From contig BSBN01000241.1 of the NCBI GenBank assembly GCA_027924645.1, positions 11,742,001 to 11,806,000 on the forward strand: a DNA stretch of 64,000 nucleotides, written 5' to 3'. The notes beneath the pieces are model-generated. The model saw only the letters and a program-made list of their open reading frames with translations, was not told the origin of the DNA and made no database searches. A program made the translations under genes and the position numbers. This document shows, in pieces, positions 11,316 through 23,138 of this stretch. Position 1 is the first letter of the stretch. Each line of letters begins with the position of its first letter. The stretch comes from Cunninghamia lanceolata (taxonomy: Eukaryota; Streptophyta; Pinopsida; Cupressales; Cupressaceae).

Positions 11316-13894
11316 TAATGAAAGTAGATTGTCATTGATGTCAAAAAGGTATTGAGGGTGTTGAGTTAGTGTGCATCTTCACAAGGTATCATTAGGACTT
11401 TCTCTATTGACATAGATTGTTCATAATTATGTCTTTCACAGTTGTTCACTCTATCAGGAACATCAATCAGGAGTTGTTCATTTGGACAGGATAAGTGTGT
11501 TGATTATGCCTTCAATAAGGATTTTGTTAATTGAGTTGGCTTGATTAGTGTTTACCTTTCATGTGCTGTGTTGATTATCAATGATGTTGTTGTTCATCAG
11601 TTGCTTATACAGGTTGTTGCATGTGCATCACAGACCAAAAGATCTCATATCTTGGTTTTCCATTAAGAAAGTAAATCCTCTGCATTAGAGGAGTTGCTAT
11701 TACCAAGAGTTTGCTTAAAAGATTAGATAGAAGTACAAGGATCTTCACAGGTTCAAAGGTAGTCTTCTTATCAGATTTATGTAGTATATCATACAAGGCA
11801 TAACAGAGTTGCTTGTTATGTGTTCAAAGGCATAATGATGCTATGTTGTTTAAGGCCAAGCTTGATGTCAATCTAGTGTCAGAAGGTTGAACATAAGGTT
11901 CATGTCATATAATGTTTGTCATACCTAATGGTTAATTTATGTTGTTGATGATGTTATTGATCAGAGGTATGGCAGAGGTTACTTGTGTTTGCAAAATACA
12001 GTGGTAGAGATTAAGATATTCTTGGCAAAAATGTACTTTTTATTATATTTGAATGTTGACTTCTTATTGTAGGTCATTCTACTTATGTATGACCTCTTGA
12101 AGGGTCTTTACTACATATGGGGACCATCCCCTTTACCTCTTCAAACAGTCACCACATATATAGAATGGGCATCCAAAAATATAGTAATAAAGTTTTTTTT
12201 TTTTTTAAAGATATGTGTACGCTCTTTTTAATGACTTAGTCTTCATTTTTTTTTAAGACTAATTTTTAGGCACTATTTAAGGAGGGCAGAGTTTGTAAAG
12301 TCCAAAAGATTTTTTTTTTTTTTTAAATTTCTATTTTTAAAATCTTCTCTTCCTCGTGGCAGTTGAGACTTTATAGGAGGAGTTTTATTATTTTTAAGAA
12401 GGCATTTTTTTTTAGGAAAGATTTAATTCTTTTTGAGAGAATTTTAAGGGACTTTATTGTTTCCCTTTTTTGTCTTAATAAAGATTATTTTTTTTTAGAA
12501 GTGAATTCAAATGGAAGACAAATTTTTTTGGGGCAGATTATTTTTTAAGTTATTTGCAGAGGGAAAATTGAAAAGTTTTTTTTTGAAGTAAATATTCACA
12601 GATAAATATGAAGAGTTATATTCTTGTAGGAGAATGATTTATTTTATGTAGTGAAGTTGAATGGATTTGAAGATCAAAGAAATGGAAGCAATTTTTGAAG
12701 AAAAATTCTAAGGAGAGATTGAATTCATTGAAGATATTTTTTTGAGGACAAATTATGAGATCAAAATGATGAAGATTGTTTTTATTTGCAGATGATTTAA
12801 TTTTTGTAGATTGAGATTTTTAAAGGGTTTTTGAAGTGCATAGAGGAATATGAAGAGTTATTGTTTTATTTTTGACAGGGGCAAAATGATTGAAATTAAT
12901 TGAAGTTTTTTTTTGGAGATATATTTTTGTTGAATGTTTTATGCAGGGGTAATTTTGAAGACAAAAATTGTCCAAATTGAAATGTCAAAGAATATGAAAG
13001 GTCATGGATTTATTACAAAGAAGATGAAAATGATTATACAAAATGTGGAAGGTCATCTAATATTTAATGGCATTACAGGTACTTTGATGGTGTTGTTGTT
13101 GTGCAGATCAATGATGAAGATAATTTGATGATATAGATGAATGATTGTATGAATCAAAATGCAGTGATAAATACATATTTTAAAAATACAGATGAGATTA
13201 TGTTTATGTAGGAATGAATCAAACAAGGATGAAGACATTGTGCAACAAACTTACAAATTGAACCATGTCAAGACAATAGGCAATTATTTGTACAGAGATG
13301 CACTAGATCAGGTGAATTGATTGTGCATCAGATGTCGTTTGAAGACATACATAGAGAAATCTATTTTGATTGAAGCAGTTTGTATTATGCAGAGATGGAA
13401 TAATGAATTGAATGGAAACAGAGTAACCCTCTGATTTTGTTTATCGCTTCTAATGGTGATTGTGTTTTCCAGTGAGGCTTGTAGGTTAGTGAGACCTTAC
13501 ATTTGTCAGTGAGACACATATTGTAGGCACTGAGGCTTCTTTGTAGCCAGTGAGGCTTGCCTAGTCAGTGAGACCTATTTGTAGCCAGTGAGGCATGTTT
13601 TTTAGTTAAGCCAGTGAGGCAGTTTTGGAGTGGTTTTTCTACCCCAAGAGGGTTTTCCACTCATGCAAAAACTTGTGTCATGATTCATGTTGTTTTCATC
13701 TATATGTGTGTATGTTAATATTTTGCTCATGAGGTTTTTGTTCACTCCTTTCATTCTCAGTTATGTGCATATGTGTAACAAATCATTGATGACTTTCTCT
13801 CTTTGTGTCTTGAAAGTTAAGAAATACAAAAAGGTTTCAAAGTTTATACAACACTGATTCACCCCCCCTCTCAGTGTTGTCCTGGACTCCAACA
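11316..13894 (+). repeat. 3' LTR of gag-only element (2579 bp)
   Basis: Aligned with 6111-8747. It starts TAATGAAAG where the other has TGATGAAAG, so its terminal TG has mutated to TA. It ends CTCCAACA directly before the CAAGA duplication. By eye about 10 substitutions occur in the first 150 bases, which points to an old insertion. The CAGTGAGGC-type array recurs at 13469-13622. Confidence 0.9.
13469..13622 (+). repeat. CCAGTGAGGC-type degenerate tandem repeat (3' LTR)
   Basis: Counterpart of the array at 8302-8474, with about one unit fewer. Units read CCAGTGAGGC, TCAGTGAGAC or GCCAGTGAGGC with variable spacers. Confidence 0.8.
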
Positions 13895-13899
13895 CAAGA

Positions 13900-16277
13900 A
13901 TCATCACATAAAATAGAGTGCCTTTTTTCTTCCTAATCTAATTGATTTATAACATAAGATTGCATGAGCAAACAATAATGATGCACTTTACAAACTAATT
14001 GGTCTTACTATACTTGAAGACATAATACATCACATGGACCTCACTGAGTGCCTTTATACTACTTAAACCATCATTAGTAGTTGTTTATAGATCTAATTGA
14101 ATCTCCATTTATTTGTGATGTTTATTTGGTTGGCCCTACATCTATGGATGTTATTGAGAAAAAAATACAAATTCCACCACCTCCTACTATTTCTATAGAT
14201 CTCTAAACACTTATGATGACTCTCTTTAGCAAGATCATTTTTATCTATAAGATCTTTTGTGCATTGGAATACCTACTTACCAAATATCTCATATTTGTTT
14301 GTAGATTCCCACCTTTGGGATCTTGATGATGCTATTGATGACCTTGTTCTCCTCTCTGATGATAGATCTCTTATAGTTTTATCACCTTCACTAGATGTAA
14401 TGAGGATACACATAAACCCTTATGTTCTTTCTCGACCTCTCATTCTTTCATGATGACACATCCTGTAGTTGACCTAAGTTTCCTAATCAAATCTAGTCAA
14501 ATTCAACATAGGCATGGAGAAATTTAAATATTTTCCAAGGATCTTCATCATATTTTATCCCTTCATTCTACCTCTAGAGTGGGAATTCAATAGTATGCAA
14601 CATTGGGATTATTTCTTCTTAAATGGAGATGCATTATTCATTGTAGATGGAGCCTACTTCAATACTCATTATGAGACTATATTGTTTGATATTTTCTATT
14701 TTCTTTGGGGGAATTTCATCTATGAGATTTCTTGGGATTTTGGGAGCCTATTCCTCGCAAGAGGGCTCCATAGTTTGATGCAAAAGAATTCAATGCCTAT
14801 AAGAAATATTTTATCAACTAAAACACATGTTTTATGTTATGATTTTCAATTTTTAGTTATTTTTGTAGTCATTTCACTATGGCCATCCTTGAATTTTCTA
14901 GTCATGGTTATCAAACATTACACTCAAAACAAAAAACAAAATTAGCTATATGGTAACACATGCATTAGATCATCATGAGATTTGTCCTAGAGCATCATCA
15001 AGGTGTTTAGAGCATTCCCATGTGTCTAGTTATGTATATCAAGTTATATTGTAAGTGGTGGCTTGCTAAATCAACTTAATAAGGTCTATAAGATGTGCAC
15101 CATGATTTTGAGATTTACACCATTATCTAGGAATTATTTGTGGAATAGTTCCATAAGTATTACTCAATAGACAAATACTATACTTCTGAGATGAATGAGT
15201 TTTACTCATTGAGACAATAGGGCATGTCTATGATCAAATATTTTTGTCTCCTATGGTATGTTGGTTACACACAAGATTAACAAACAAAGGTAAACAAATG
15301 CATTAGTGGTATGTCTTAGAACATTAAAGAGGTCTAAACCATTGAGCCTAAAACCTCGTTTAATGAAACTCACAAGGCTCAATTGGTTGATAAGAGGTAA
15401 CTAAGTATTAAGAAAAATTGGTGAGCAATTACAGTGATATGGATGATTTAGACTCTTTTATCTTTATTCTCTATGTGATATTAAGAACCTAGAAGAGCTA
15501 AGTTTTTTCTTGGCATGGAGATTAGGGGAGAGGAGGTGAGTAGAATTTTTTTGGAGGAAGTATACTTTGTTTTGTATAGGTTCAAGTTGGTTTGCATATA
15601 AATGTGTGTGTTCTTTGACACTAGATGGTATAGAGTACATGAGCCACATCCTTTATGTGAGTACTATTCTTGGACTTTGGGATGCTAAGGTTAGGACCAG
15701 ATCAAGTATTGCACAATTAGTAGGAGTCCTAGGAAGGTATATGTGTCTTTTAATTGGGATATAGATGTATTCAAGTATTTTTGCATGTCTATGTGTTTAT
15801 TACCAATGGATACAAATATTGAATATACAAGGACTTGTGATTACAAATTGGGATGCCTATGTGGATAGTAGGAGGTCTAGCAGTGAGGGTGTTTACCCTT
15901 TTTTGTGGGGCAATTAGTTGTATGTGTGTGCAATAGGATATTATCATTGTTCCATATTTATAGGCAAGTATAAGGAAATTACTTATGCCTATTTGTTGTA
16001 GTTTGGCTTTGAAGTTTATGTTTGGATTTTTGTTCATATCAGGATATAATTGTGAACTATGTGACAATCAGAGTGTCACTTGCATGGAAAAGTTCACTAC
16101 TATTCATGTGTAGCTGATATGTACATTGCTTTGTAGTTTTAGTAGTTTCTTAGTGAAATTTGTGAGAACAAATAATGTTAAACGATGTCTTGGCTATGGG
16201 GGCATTCTATCCCAAGTGGTTAATTCATTTTTTTAAAATCCCTTATGATTTTTTAATATGAATATCAAGTGGGGGAA
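13900..16277. other. Spacer without recognised genes
   Basis: AT-rich. Its right end (ATATCAAGTGGGGGAA, 16262-16277) looks like a polypurine tract, so at least the last few hundred bases may be the decayed interior of the element whose LTR seems to start at 16278. No pol motif was recognised. The longest open frame is listed separately. Confidence 0.45.
14514..14945 (+). CDS. Unrecognised 143-codon open frame
   Basis: Encodes a hydrophobic, aromatic-rich product (many F, Y, W, I) with no motif I recognise. The composition is what AT-rich non-coding DNA gives when translated. No codon-bias or splice support is visible. It is listed because it is the longest open frame in this spacer; chance is the most likely explanation. 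Confidence 0.15.
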   Translation: MEKFKYFPRIFIIFYPFILPLEWEFNSMQHWDYFFLNGDALFIVDGAYFNTHYETILFDIFYFLWGNFIYEISWDFGSLFLARGLHSLMQKNSMPIRNILSTKTHVLCYDFQFLVIFVVISLWPSLNFLVMVIKHYTQNKKQN

Positions 16278-16794
16278 TGTTAGGATTAGGTGTGTTATTC
16301 ACCTTGCATATCCTAAATTCTAATGTAACTTAATTATTCATAGATGGTTAATTATATATGCATCTCCAAGAATTATGAAGTGAGAAAAATGAGATGCCCA
16401 TGTGAGGGTGGGACATATGTAATTATTTTAATATTCTCCAAAAACTTAGAAATATTGTTGTAATGAGGCATTGATGAAGTGGTTATACAGTGGACTTTTA
16501 ATAACATCTTCCATTATTAGTTTGCATGTAGATGTAATTAGTACTTCATGGGGGAGTGCTTGGGAGTTACATATGCTAACTTCCATGATGGTGGTAAAAG
16601 ATTCTTGTGTAAATAGTTACATTTTAGTTTGGAGGCCTTTCTCTTACAATGGGTCATGAAAATTCTTACATGTTATTTTGGGCCCATTGTATTTCCTTTT
16701 GGTGGTTTTTGGGCCTCATTGAGTCAATATGTTAAGGGCTTGAGATGGAATATTATGCATTGCCTCTTGGAGGTTTATGTTGTCAATTTTCCTC
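16278..16794 (+). repeat. Probable LTR fragment (TGTTAGGATTAG start), cut by insertion
   Basis: TGTTAG follows a GTGGGGGAA purine tract, the usual arrangement at the start of a 3' LTR. It runs into the TCCTC duplication of the next element at 16790-16794, so any remainder should resume after 30708. I could not find a matching CTAACA end there, nor a second copy, so the call is tentative. Confidence 0.4.
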
Positions 16795-17883
16795 TGTGAG
16801 GCCTACCATTTCACTTCCTTATTTTTGCTCATGTCGTATTACTGTTGGAGACACATTTAGACTTTTGGGGACTGTTGATCCTGATATGTAGAACTATTAG
16901 ACTATATGCTTTTATTTTGATTAATTATGTTGATCATGTTTTGATGAGAATAGATTCTAATTTTTATTCAATGATGATGATTTGACATGTGATATGCATT
17001 ATGATATTATTTGAGATACTAGTTGTGAGATTATGCTATGGATTTATTATGCAATTTTATCTTGAGATGGATTATAAAAAAAATGCAAATTATGAATCTA
17101 ATTATGTTGTGATTTTTATGATGTTTTATTTGATTATGCAATGGTGTGAGTGTATGTTTCCCTTGCTTCAGCTATGATATACATGTTGGATTAATTATTT
17201 GTTTAAGTGCATAGGTGTTTTAACCAAGCCACGGATAATCGAAGATGATCCCACACATTTTGTGAAATCCCGTGTTAAGCCAATCTAGTTCCAAGAGGAA
17301 CCAAGATCAACTGTGTTATGCTTGATAAATTTTTGTAATGTCATATATGGTGTCTTTTGGGCTAGGTCTACCCTTTTTCAATTGATTGTATATTGGTGTT
17401 GTAAAGGTGTAATATTTAATTGATTTCATTTTTGAGTTTTTATTTTTATGACCCCTTTTCATGTGATTTTACTCACACTAAGGTGCTCAAATCAGTTAAA
17501 AATGACCCTAGGTTGTACCCCTAGGGTCTAGGGACCATTTGAGCTTGCCTAACCCTAGGAGAACTCCTATTTGGTCACTTAAACTTCACCCCGAAGTAAA
17601 GTGACGAAAATGGAAGTTTAGGAAGGAGTGGAAGGTTGGGTCAAACACTCAACCTTATCCACACCTCTTTCAAAGGCTTGGGGAGTCTTCAAGACCCCTA
17701 ATTGTGGAGGACTCAACTCCAAGGCTCTCTCACATTGGTAAGGGTACCTTGGGGTTTTGTGGGATTTCATGGGAGGATAGGATTGGGGCACTTGTGGTAC
17801 CCACATCCTTCTTTGGCTCCACCTTTCTCTCCCACATGTGTGAGAGAGCACAAGTGGAGGGGGTAAGACTTGGTGGAATGGGA

Positions 17884-17901
17884 GGGTGACATGTGTCACC
17901 C
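17884..17901. promoter_or_regulatory. Dyad motif GGGTGACATGTGTCACCC
   Basis: Perfect 8-base arms around a 2-base centre (TG). A second, longer dyad with the same core lies 58 bases downstream. The pair is kept in the other LTR at 27070-27087 and 27128-27153. Function unknown; a binding site for a dimeric factor would fit. Confidence 0.5.
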
Positions 17902-17941
17902 CCACATTCCATTAAGCTTGCAAGTGGATGTGAGGAGGAAG

Positions 17942-17967
17942 GAGAAGGTGACATGTGTCACCTTCTC
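17942..17967. promoter_or_regulatory. Dyad motif with 12-base perfect arms
   Basis: GAGAAGGTGACA and TGTCACCTTCTC face each other across TG. The core GGTGACATGTGTCACC is shared with the dyad at 17884-17901. The 3' LTR copy (27128-27153) has one arm partly mutated. Confidence 0.5.
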
Positions 17968-19208
17968 ATTCCTCAAGGCTCATGAGGAGAGCCTATTTTA
18001 ATCCCTCTTGAAGAGAGGGAGAGGGTTGTTGATTTCATTTTATTTTTTCAATTTTATTTGAATTTGGGGAGAGAGTTAGAGGAATTTTTGGAGGCTCATT
18101 TGGAGAAGTACTTGGAGGTGGAGTTGGAAGGGCTCTTCTTCAACTATCTTCCTTGTTGGGCTATTTAAGGTAGGATTCAAGGCTTGATGCCTTTCCTTAT
18201 GTATTTTACTTTACTTGTGTGTTGCATTGTGATTGTTTGTTTGTGTTTTGTTGTTGTGGGGTTTTATGGGTGTATGTAAGAGCCTCTCCATTTGGATAAA
18301 ATGCTCAACATGTGTGGGGTGGGGGAGAAGTGAACCTCCTCGAGGTCACCTCCTAATTTTTGGTATTTTGGCCTTGAGGGCAAGTTGTAAATATGAGCAT
18401 TTTTGAATGGCTTGAGAACCATGGAGAAATATGTGAGATTTGGTATAAATGTGTTGGATTGATGCCTTGTTAGAGTTAAGTTTTGAGATATTTGGAGTGG
18501 CACTCTTGATTTGAGTGATGTCCACTCCCCTACCCCTTTAAAATCATTTCTATGAGTTTTGTTTTGTGTAAACCATGGGTGTTCTTCATGTTACTTGTTT
18601 TATTTTTTTTGTGTTGTGGAGTGAAGGATCCTTGTGTGTGGATGACCTCCAAGCTCAGGGATGATTCATGAGTGAGTCTATGGTAGGGAGGAGAGTGGTA
18701 TTTTGTGGCCGGTTTCCCCTCCCTTGTTGCATTTGTTTTTTTTGCAAGTTTGTTGAAGCCATTGAAGCTTGTAGGGGTTGTTCATGTGGAGAGCCTTGTT
18801 TGTTTAGTTATTGGAGTTTTGGCCAAATAGACCTTGTATTTTATTGCAAAAGAAATGAGCATCTCCATTGTGTTGCTTCTATGTATAGATGCTGCTTATT
18901 TTTGGCATTAAGTCTCAATGAAAATGTGTAGTGTATTTTAACTTGCTGTTGTAAAATGTGTTATGAAATGAGAGTCATAGTATGCCTAATTTCATCCTTC
19001 TGTAAACATAATATAATGAGTATTTTGCATATGGTTGTTAGAAAAAAAATAGATATGTGCTTATATTACTTGTTGTTCAATATATATATATAATGAGATA
19101 TAAGTAAAAAAAACATAAAGAATAAAAAATGCATTAACAAAATATATATAAATACATACATATATATACATACATATATACACATACATTTATATACATA
19201 TATATAAT

Positions 19209-19285
19209 TCTGAATGAAATATCATTTAAAAATAATTGAATATCATACTGTAATTAGTATACTGTGGAAAGTGCTCAGAAATAAG

Positions 19286-19347
<62 letters not shown>

Positions 19348-19420
19348 AAATATCATTTAAAAATAATTGAATATCATACTGTAATTAGTATATTGTGGAA
19401 AGTGCTTAGAAATAAGTGAA
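19209..19420. repeat. Direct duplication around a (TA)n run
   Basis: A block of about 80 bases (GAATGAAATATCATTTAAAA...) occurs at 19211-19286 and again at 19342-19417, with a (TA)n run at 19287-19340 between. The 3' LTR has only one copy (28988-29062). The duplication therefore arose in this LTR after insertion, or was lost from the other. Confidence 0.85.
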
Positions 19421-21093
19421 TGGCAAACCGAACCCCATTTCATAAGTTAGAGTTTTTTTTACATAAGAAAAAAATATGAAACTTTGGGGCCGCCCCCAAA
19501 TTTGCAGACTGTGGGAAGAATGGGGGGGGACACCCCCCACCTTCCCACCATTCGGTGGAGAGGTGGGGGGGTGTCCGCCCCCCCATCCTCCCTTTCAATA
19601 CACTAAAACTTGCGATAAGGGTTCCTCTGCGTTTTTCCTTATATTCGACCGGCTGTCGACCTACATTTGGCCCTGTGCCTTCTTCATATTCGACTGTGAT
19701 TTTTTTATATGCATTTATATATATATACAATCCTCGGTATTTTGGAAAAAAAATATATACCCAGATCTTATGGGTATACTCTATTTCAAAAAAAAACATA
19801 CCCAGATCTACTTGTTTTATTCAATAATATATATATATATATAAACGAACTCCTTAACAAAATAAATAATAGGTATACCTCTGTGTATACCTCCATTTCC
19901 ATGGCTGCCATAGCCTTGCACCTGCAACATAAAAGAATAAAGAAAAAAAAAAGCATGAGAGAAGAGAAAGGAAAATAGAAGAGAGAAAAGAATGTGAGCA
20001 TGAGAAATGAGGAAAGAAAATGAAGAGAAGATTAGGGTTAGGGTAGAAATGGAATGAAGACAAATAGGATAAGAATTTTATAGTTGAGAAGGAATATTGA
20101 AAATAATATTATTTATTTTATTTCTCCACATGTGCACGTGACTTGTTCCCTCTTTCTCATAATTTTATTTCACTTGATTCTTTTGTTGGAGCCCCTTTTA
20201 TTCTTGAGATTAATTATGTTGAGGGGAATTATGTATATCTAGATTTTATATTAATTAAGACTTTAGAGTGGGCTAATCATTCCAACTTTATTTTAAATTT
20301 GTCTAGGGAATTAGCTTTATAATGTGGGGACTTTGAAATAGGGTGAAATTATTACACTTAAGCCCTCTAACTCCTTGGGGAATTATTTTTGACTTGTTAA
20401 AATAAATTTAATTATTGGGATTAAATTTATTAGTTTTCATCTTTAATTGAATGGGGCTAATTAATTGTTGAATTATTTAAATTTCATTAATTGGAGGGTA
20501 AATTTATAACATTTATTTATTGATTTTAATTTAACCTTTGATTTAATTTTTCTTCATAAATGTTATTGGGAAACCTTTTTAAAATTTATAATTTGAAAGC
20601 TAATAAGGTGTTATGCTGCCGGATTTTTCCAAAAATTTGATCTAGTAATTTAAGTGGTTTATTTATGCATTTAGTTAACATTTAATTTTTGCCTTGTGAT
20701 TACGTTTTTAATGCAATCGTATTTTAATCTATTTTTGCTTATTGTTAGGGTTTGGATTTCGACACATGTCGAAATCCTGCGACTTCACCTAGGAAACTTA
20801 GGGTTGACATCGATTCTGATTCTAACCCTAACGGTGATGCTCCTCACGTCACCTAACCCCCTAGCAGACTTACATCTCGTAGGGGTTGCAAATGGAGTTC
20901 GCATAACCTATAAATTGATTGACCTAGTGTGTGCCTTTGTGCGTATGCCGCTGAGCACGCTGATGCATGCAAGGGGGTTTCCAGGGATGCATGGAAAAAA
21001 AAATTTATATTTCATGTCATGACCACATGACAAATGTGGACATGACATGTGTGTTGCGTGTTGTGACTGCATGGTAAATGTGGGCATGACATT

Positions 21094-21105
21094 TGGTATC
21101 AAAGC
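21094..21105 (+). other. Primer-binding site, initiator tRNA-Met type
   Basis: TGGTATCAAAGC, two bases after the 5' LTR end, differs by one base from the common plant site TGGTATCAGAGC. This is usual for chromoviruses. Confidence 0.85.
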
Positions 21106-21186
21106 CCAAGTTTAAACACTGGGCTTGTTTGAGCACGTTACTTATTCTACTTTTTTTTTGACTCGTGATTACCTTGTTCTTGTAGG

Positions 21187-22660
21187 ATGCCTCCCCAAAC
21201 TACCCGAACGCACTCACATGCCACATCATCCATAGAGATACGAAATGAGTCTTCAGAAAAGGGTCAAGGACCAGCAGCTTCACCAGAGCAGCAAACACCA
21301 CAGGCACCACCAGCACTGGATATAGGGCCACAGATCTTACAGGCTTTACAAGTAGTCTTAGAGAGGTTACCACCGACTGTAGCAGAGCCATGTGTCAAGC
21401 CCCACGTTGATCCATGAGAGGAGCCATGTGAGGAGCCGCATGTTGAGTCATGTGTTGAGCCACGTATCAAGCTTCGCATCGAGCCGCGAGTGGCACCACG
21501 TGTAGAGCCTTTTGTAGAAATACCTAACACCATAGTGGAGGAGGTTGGTTCAGCTTACAGGGCTTGTAGTAGGAGCCCTCCGCATCATGCAAGGTGAGAG
21601 GAGGCTGTGAGGGTAGAGCAGGTTTATCACAGGCATTACGATTATGGTGTGGATGAGCCTATCAGAGGACATAGAGACCGAGGAAACCCCATCAGAGACT
21701 TACTTAGGCTGAATCCACCTACCTTCACAGGGAGCATAGAGGGAGCTGAGGTTGAGGCTTGGCTTATTAGTTTAGACAGGTGCTTTGCGTTGCATCCTTA
21801 TGGGAGCAACACAAAGGCATGTGTGGCGGTTCACCTTTTGAGAGACGCAACAGTGACATGGTGGCACATTGAGGAGTGCAAGCACCACTTATCTTTGGAT
21901 ACTCTTTCATGGGACACTTTCGTAGAGTGCTTTAATGTGCGTTATCTATCAGACCACTACAGGCAGTGTCAGATTGACGAGTTTCACAACTTGCAGCATT
22001 GAGGTTCTACCATAGCGTAGTATGAGAGCAAGTTCATTGAGTTGTCACGATATGTAGAGTATCTCCATGATGAGAAACTTCTGGTGCACAAATTTATCAG
22101 AGGTTTGAATCAGGGGATGTAAGGACCAGTGTACATGGAAGACCCCTAGACCCTGAGTGAGGCTGTCGAGAAGGCATATATCACAGAGGAGATTCAAGGA
22201 CGAGGTCAGAGTTCACACCAGTAGCAAAATTTCTATCGACCACCACCACCACCATAGAGAGGAGGATTTAGTTCCACAACGTTACCTCCTAGGCCTCCAT
22301 AGCAGCAACAGTAGCAGTATCAGCAGAGGTCCAGGCCCTAGCAGAGGGCACAGGGAGGTCATAATTATAGTTGGCAGTAGCAGGGCCCGCATAGGGATCA
22401 GAGATAGCAGGGACCATCTGTGCGACCTGCTAGGTCACAACAATCATACAGAGGTTCTTAGGGGTCCATGGGTTGGACTGGACAATAGCAGAGCAGTAGG
22501 ACACAGATTGGATAGGTATAGGCTCAGGGCCCATGCTATGTTTGTGGTGGAGTAGGAAATTTAGCCAGAGAGTGCCCACAAGGCTTTACGGCAAGGGGAC
22601 AGCCTCGTGCAAGAGGATCTGAGCAGACAATAGGAGATGTGGGTAAGTCCCACCGTATGT
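21187..22660 (+). pseudogene. gypsy gag relic
   Basis: Starts at ATG 21187 (MPPQTTRTHSHA) after a 95-base leader. A proline/glutamate-rich segment with repeats of the form EPxVEP follows (about 21410-21520). The capsid region is clear at 21690-22100: NPPTFTGSIEGAEVEAWL and VAVHLLRDATVTWW, with a later segment resembling the end of a plant gypsy capsid. After a glutamine-rich stretch there is a knuckle CYVCGGVGNLAREC (about 22537-22578), in which the zinc-binding His has become Asn. About a dozen in-frame stops occur, many explained by CAG to TAG. Confidence 0.85.
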
Positions 22661-22694
22661 TTGCAGCAGTTCATTACCACCAGGCTGATTTCTA

Positions 22695-22950
22695 GGCCTC
22701 AGTGATCGAGACAGCAGGTATGATTGTGGATGTCCCCATTACTATTTTATTTGACTCTGGCACTACTAATTCATTTATATCTCCATCGTTAGTGGAGCAT
22801 TGCTGGCTGGTGGCCTCTAGGCAGGGCGATAAGTGGGAGGTTGAGTTGGCCACTAGGGCCAAGATGTCAGTAGATGCTTTGGTTCAAGATCGTGAGATAT
22901 CTTTGGGGGCTTCACTATATTATGTGACCTTAGGGTTATGCCTTTAGGAT
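22695..22950 (+). pseudogene. gypsy aspartic protease relic
   Basis: 22702-22947 is open and contains DVPITILFDSGTTNSFIS, the DSG(T/A) active site of retroviral-type aspartic proteases, with the expected hydrophobic run before it. It lies between the Gag knuckle and RT as in chromoviruses. No second active-site copy is expected because the enzyme is a homodimer. Downstream frames are broken. Confidence 0.8.
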
Positions 22951-23138
22951 CCTATGGTGTAGTTTTAGGCATGGATTAGCTTGCAACTCATAGAGCCAAG
23001 TTAGATTATCGCAGAAAGGTGATTAGCTATTTTGATGATCATGGCACGTCAGTCGAGGTAGTGGACATTCATAAGCCCACAGTAGTTCGTATGATATCCG
23101 CTCAGCAGCTTAAGCGCTACATGCAAAAGGGATGTTAG

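Larger units (their letters stand above)
6111..13894 (+). mobile_element. Non-autonomous gag-only LTR retrotransposon with CAAGA duplication
   Basis: Two long direct repeats (6111-8747 and 11316-13894) flank a 2568-bp interior with an initiator-Met-type primer-binding site, a gag relic and a polypurine tract. CAAGA stands immediately before the element (6106-6110) and immediately after it (13895-13899), an exact 5-bp target duplication. No protease, RT, RNase H or integrase sequence is present between the gag stop (10250) and the polypurine tract. The knuckle-rich Gag and Met primer site suggest a copia (SIRE/Maximus-like) parent, but that is inference. Confidence 0.9.
16795..21091 (+). repeat. 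5' LTR of chromovirus (4297 bp)
   Basis: Aligned with 25981-30703. It contains two dyad motifs near 17.9 kb, a (TA)n run flanked by a roughly 80-base direct duplication near 19.2-19.4 kb, a GC-rich hairpin near 19.55 kb, and two telomere-like units TTAGGG at 20032-20043. Open frames in it (for example 19476-19844) recur as shifted versions in the other LTR and are not genes. Confidence 0.92.

Noticed and set aside
17618..17954. Overlapping frames repeated near 26888-27109
   Set aside because: Part of the two chromovirus LTRs; conserved because the LTRs are copies, not because of coding.
19440..20063. Cluster of frames on both strands, some with counterparts at 29118-29663
   Set aside because: LTR sequence; counterparts differ by shifts and indels with no sign of codon-level constraint.
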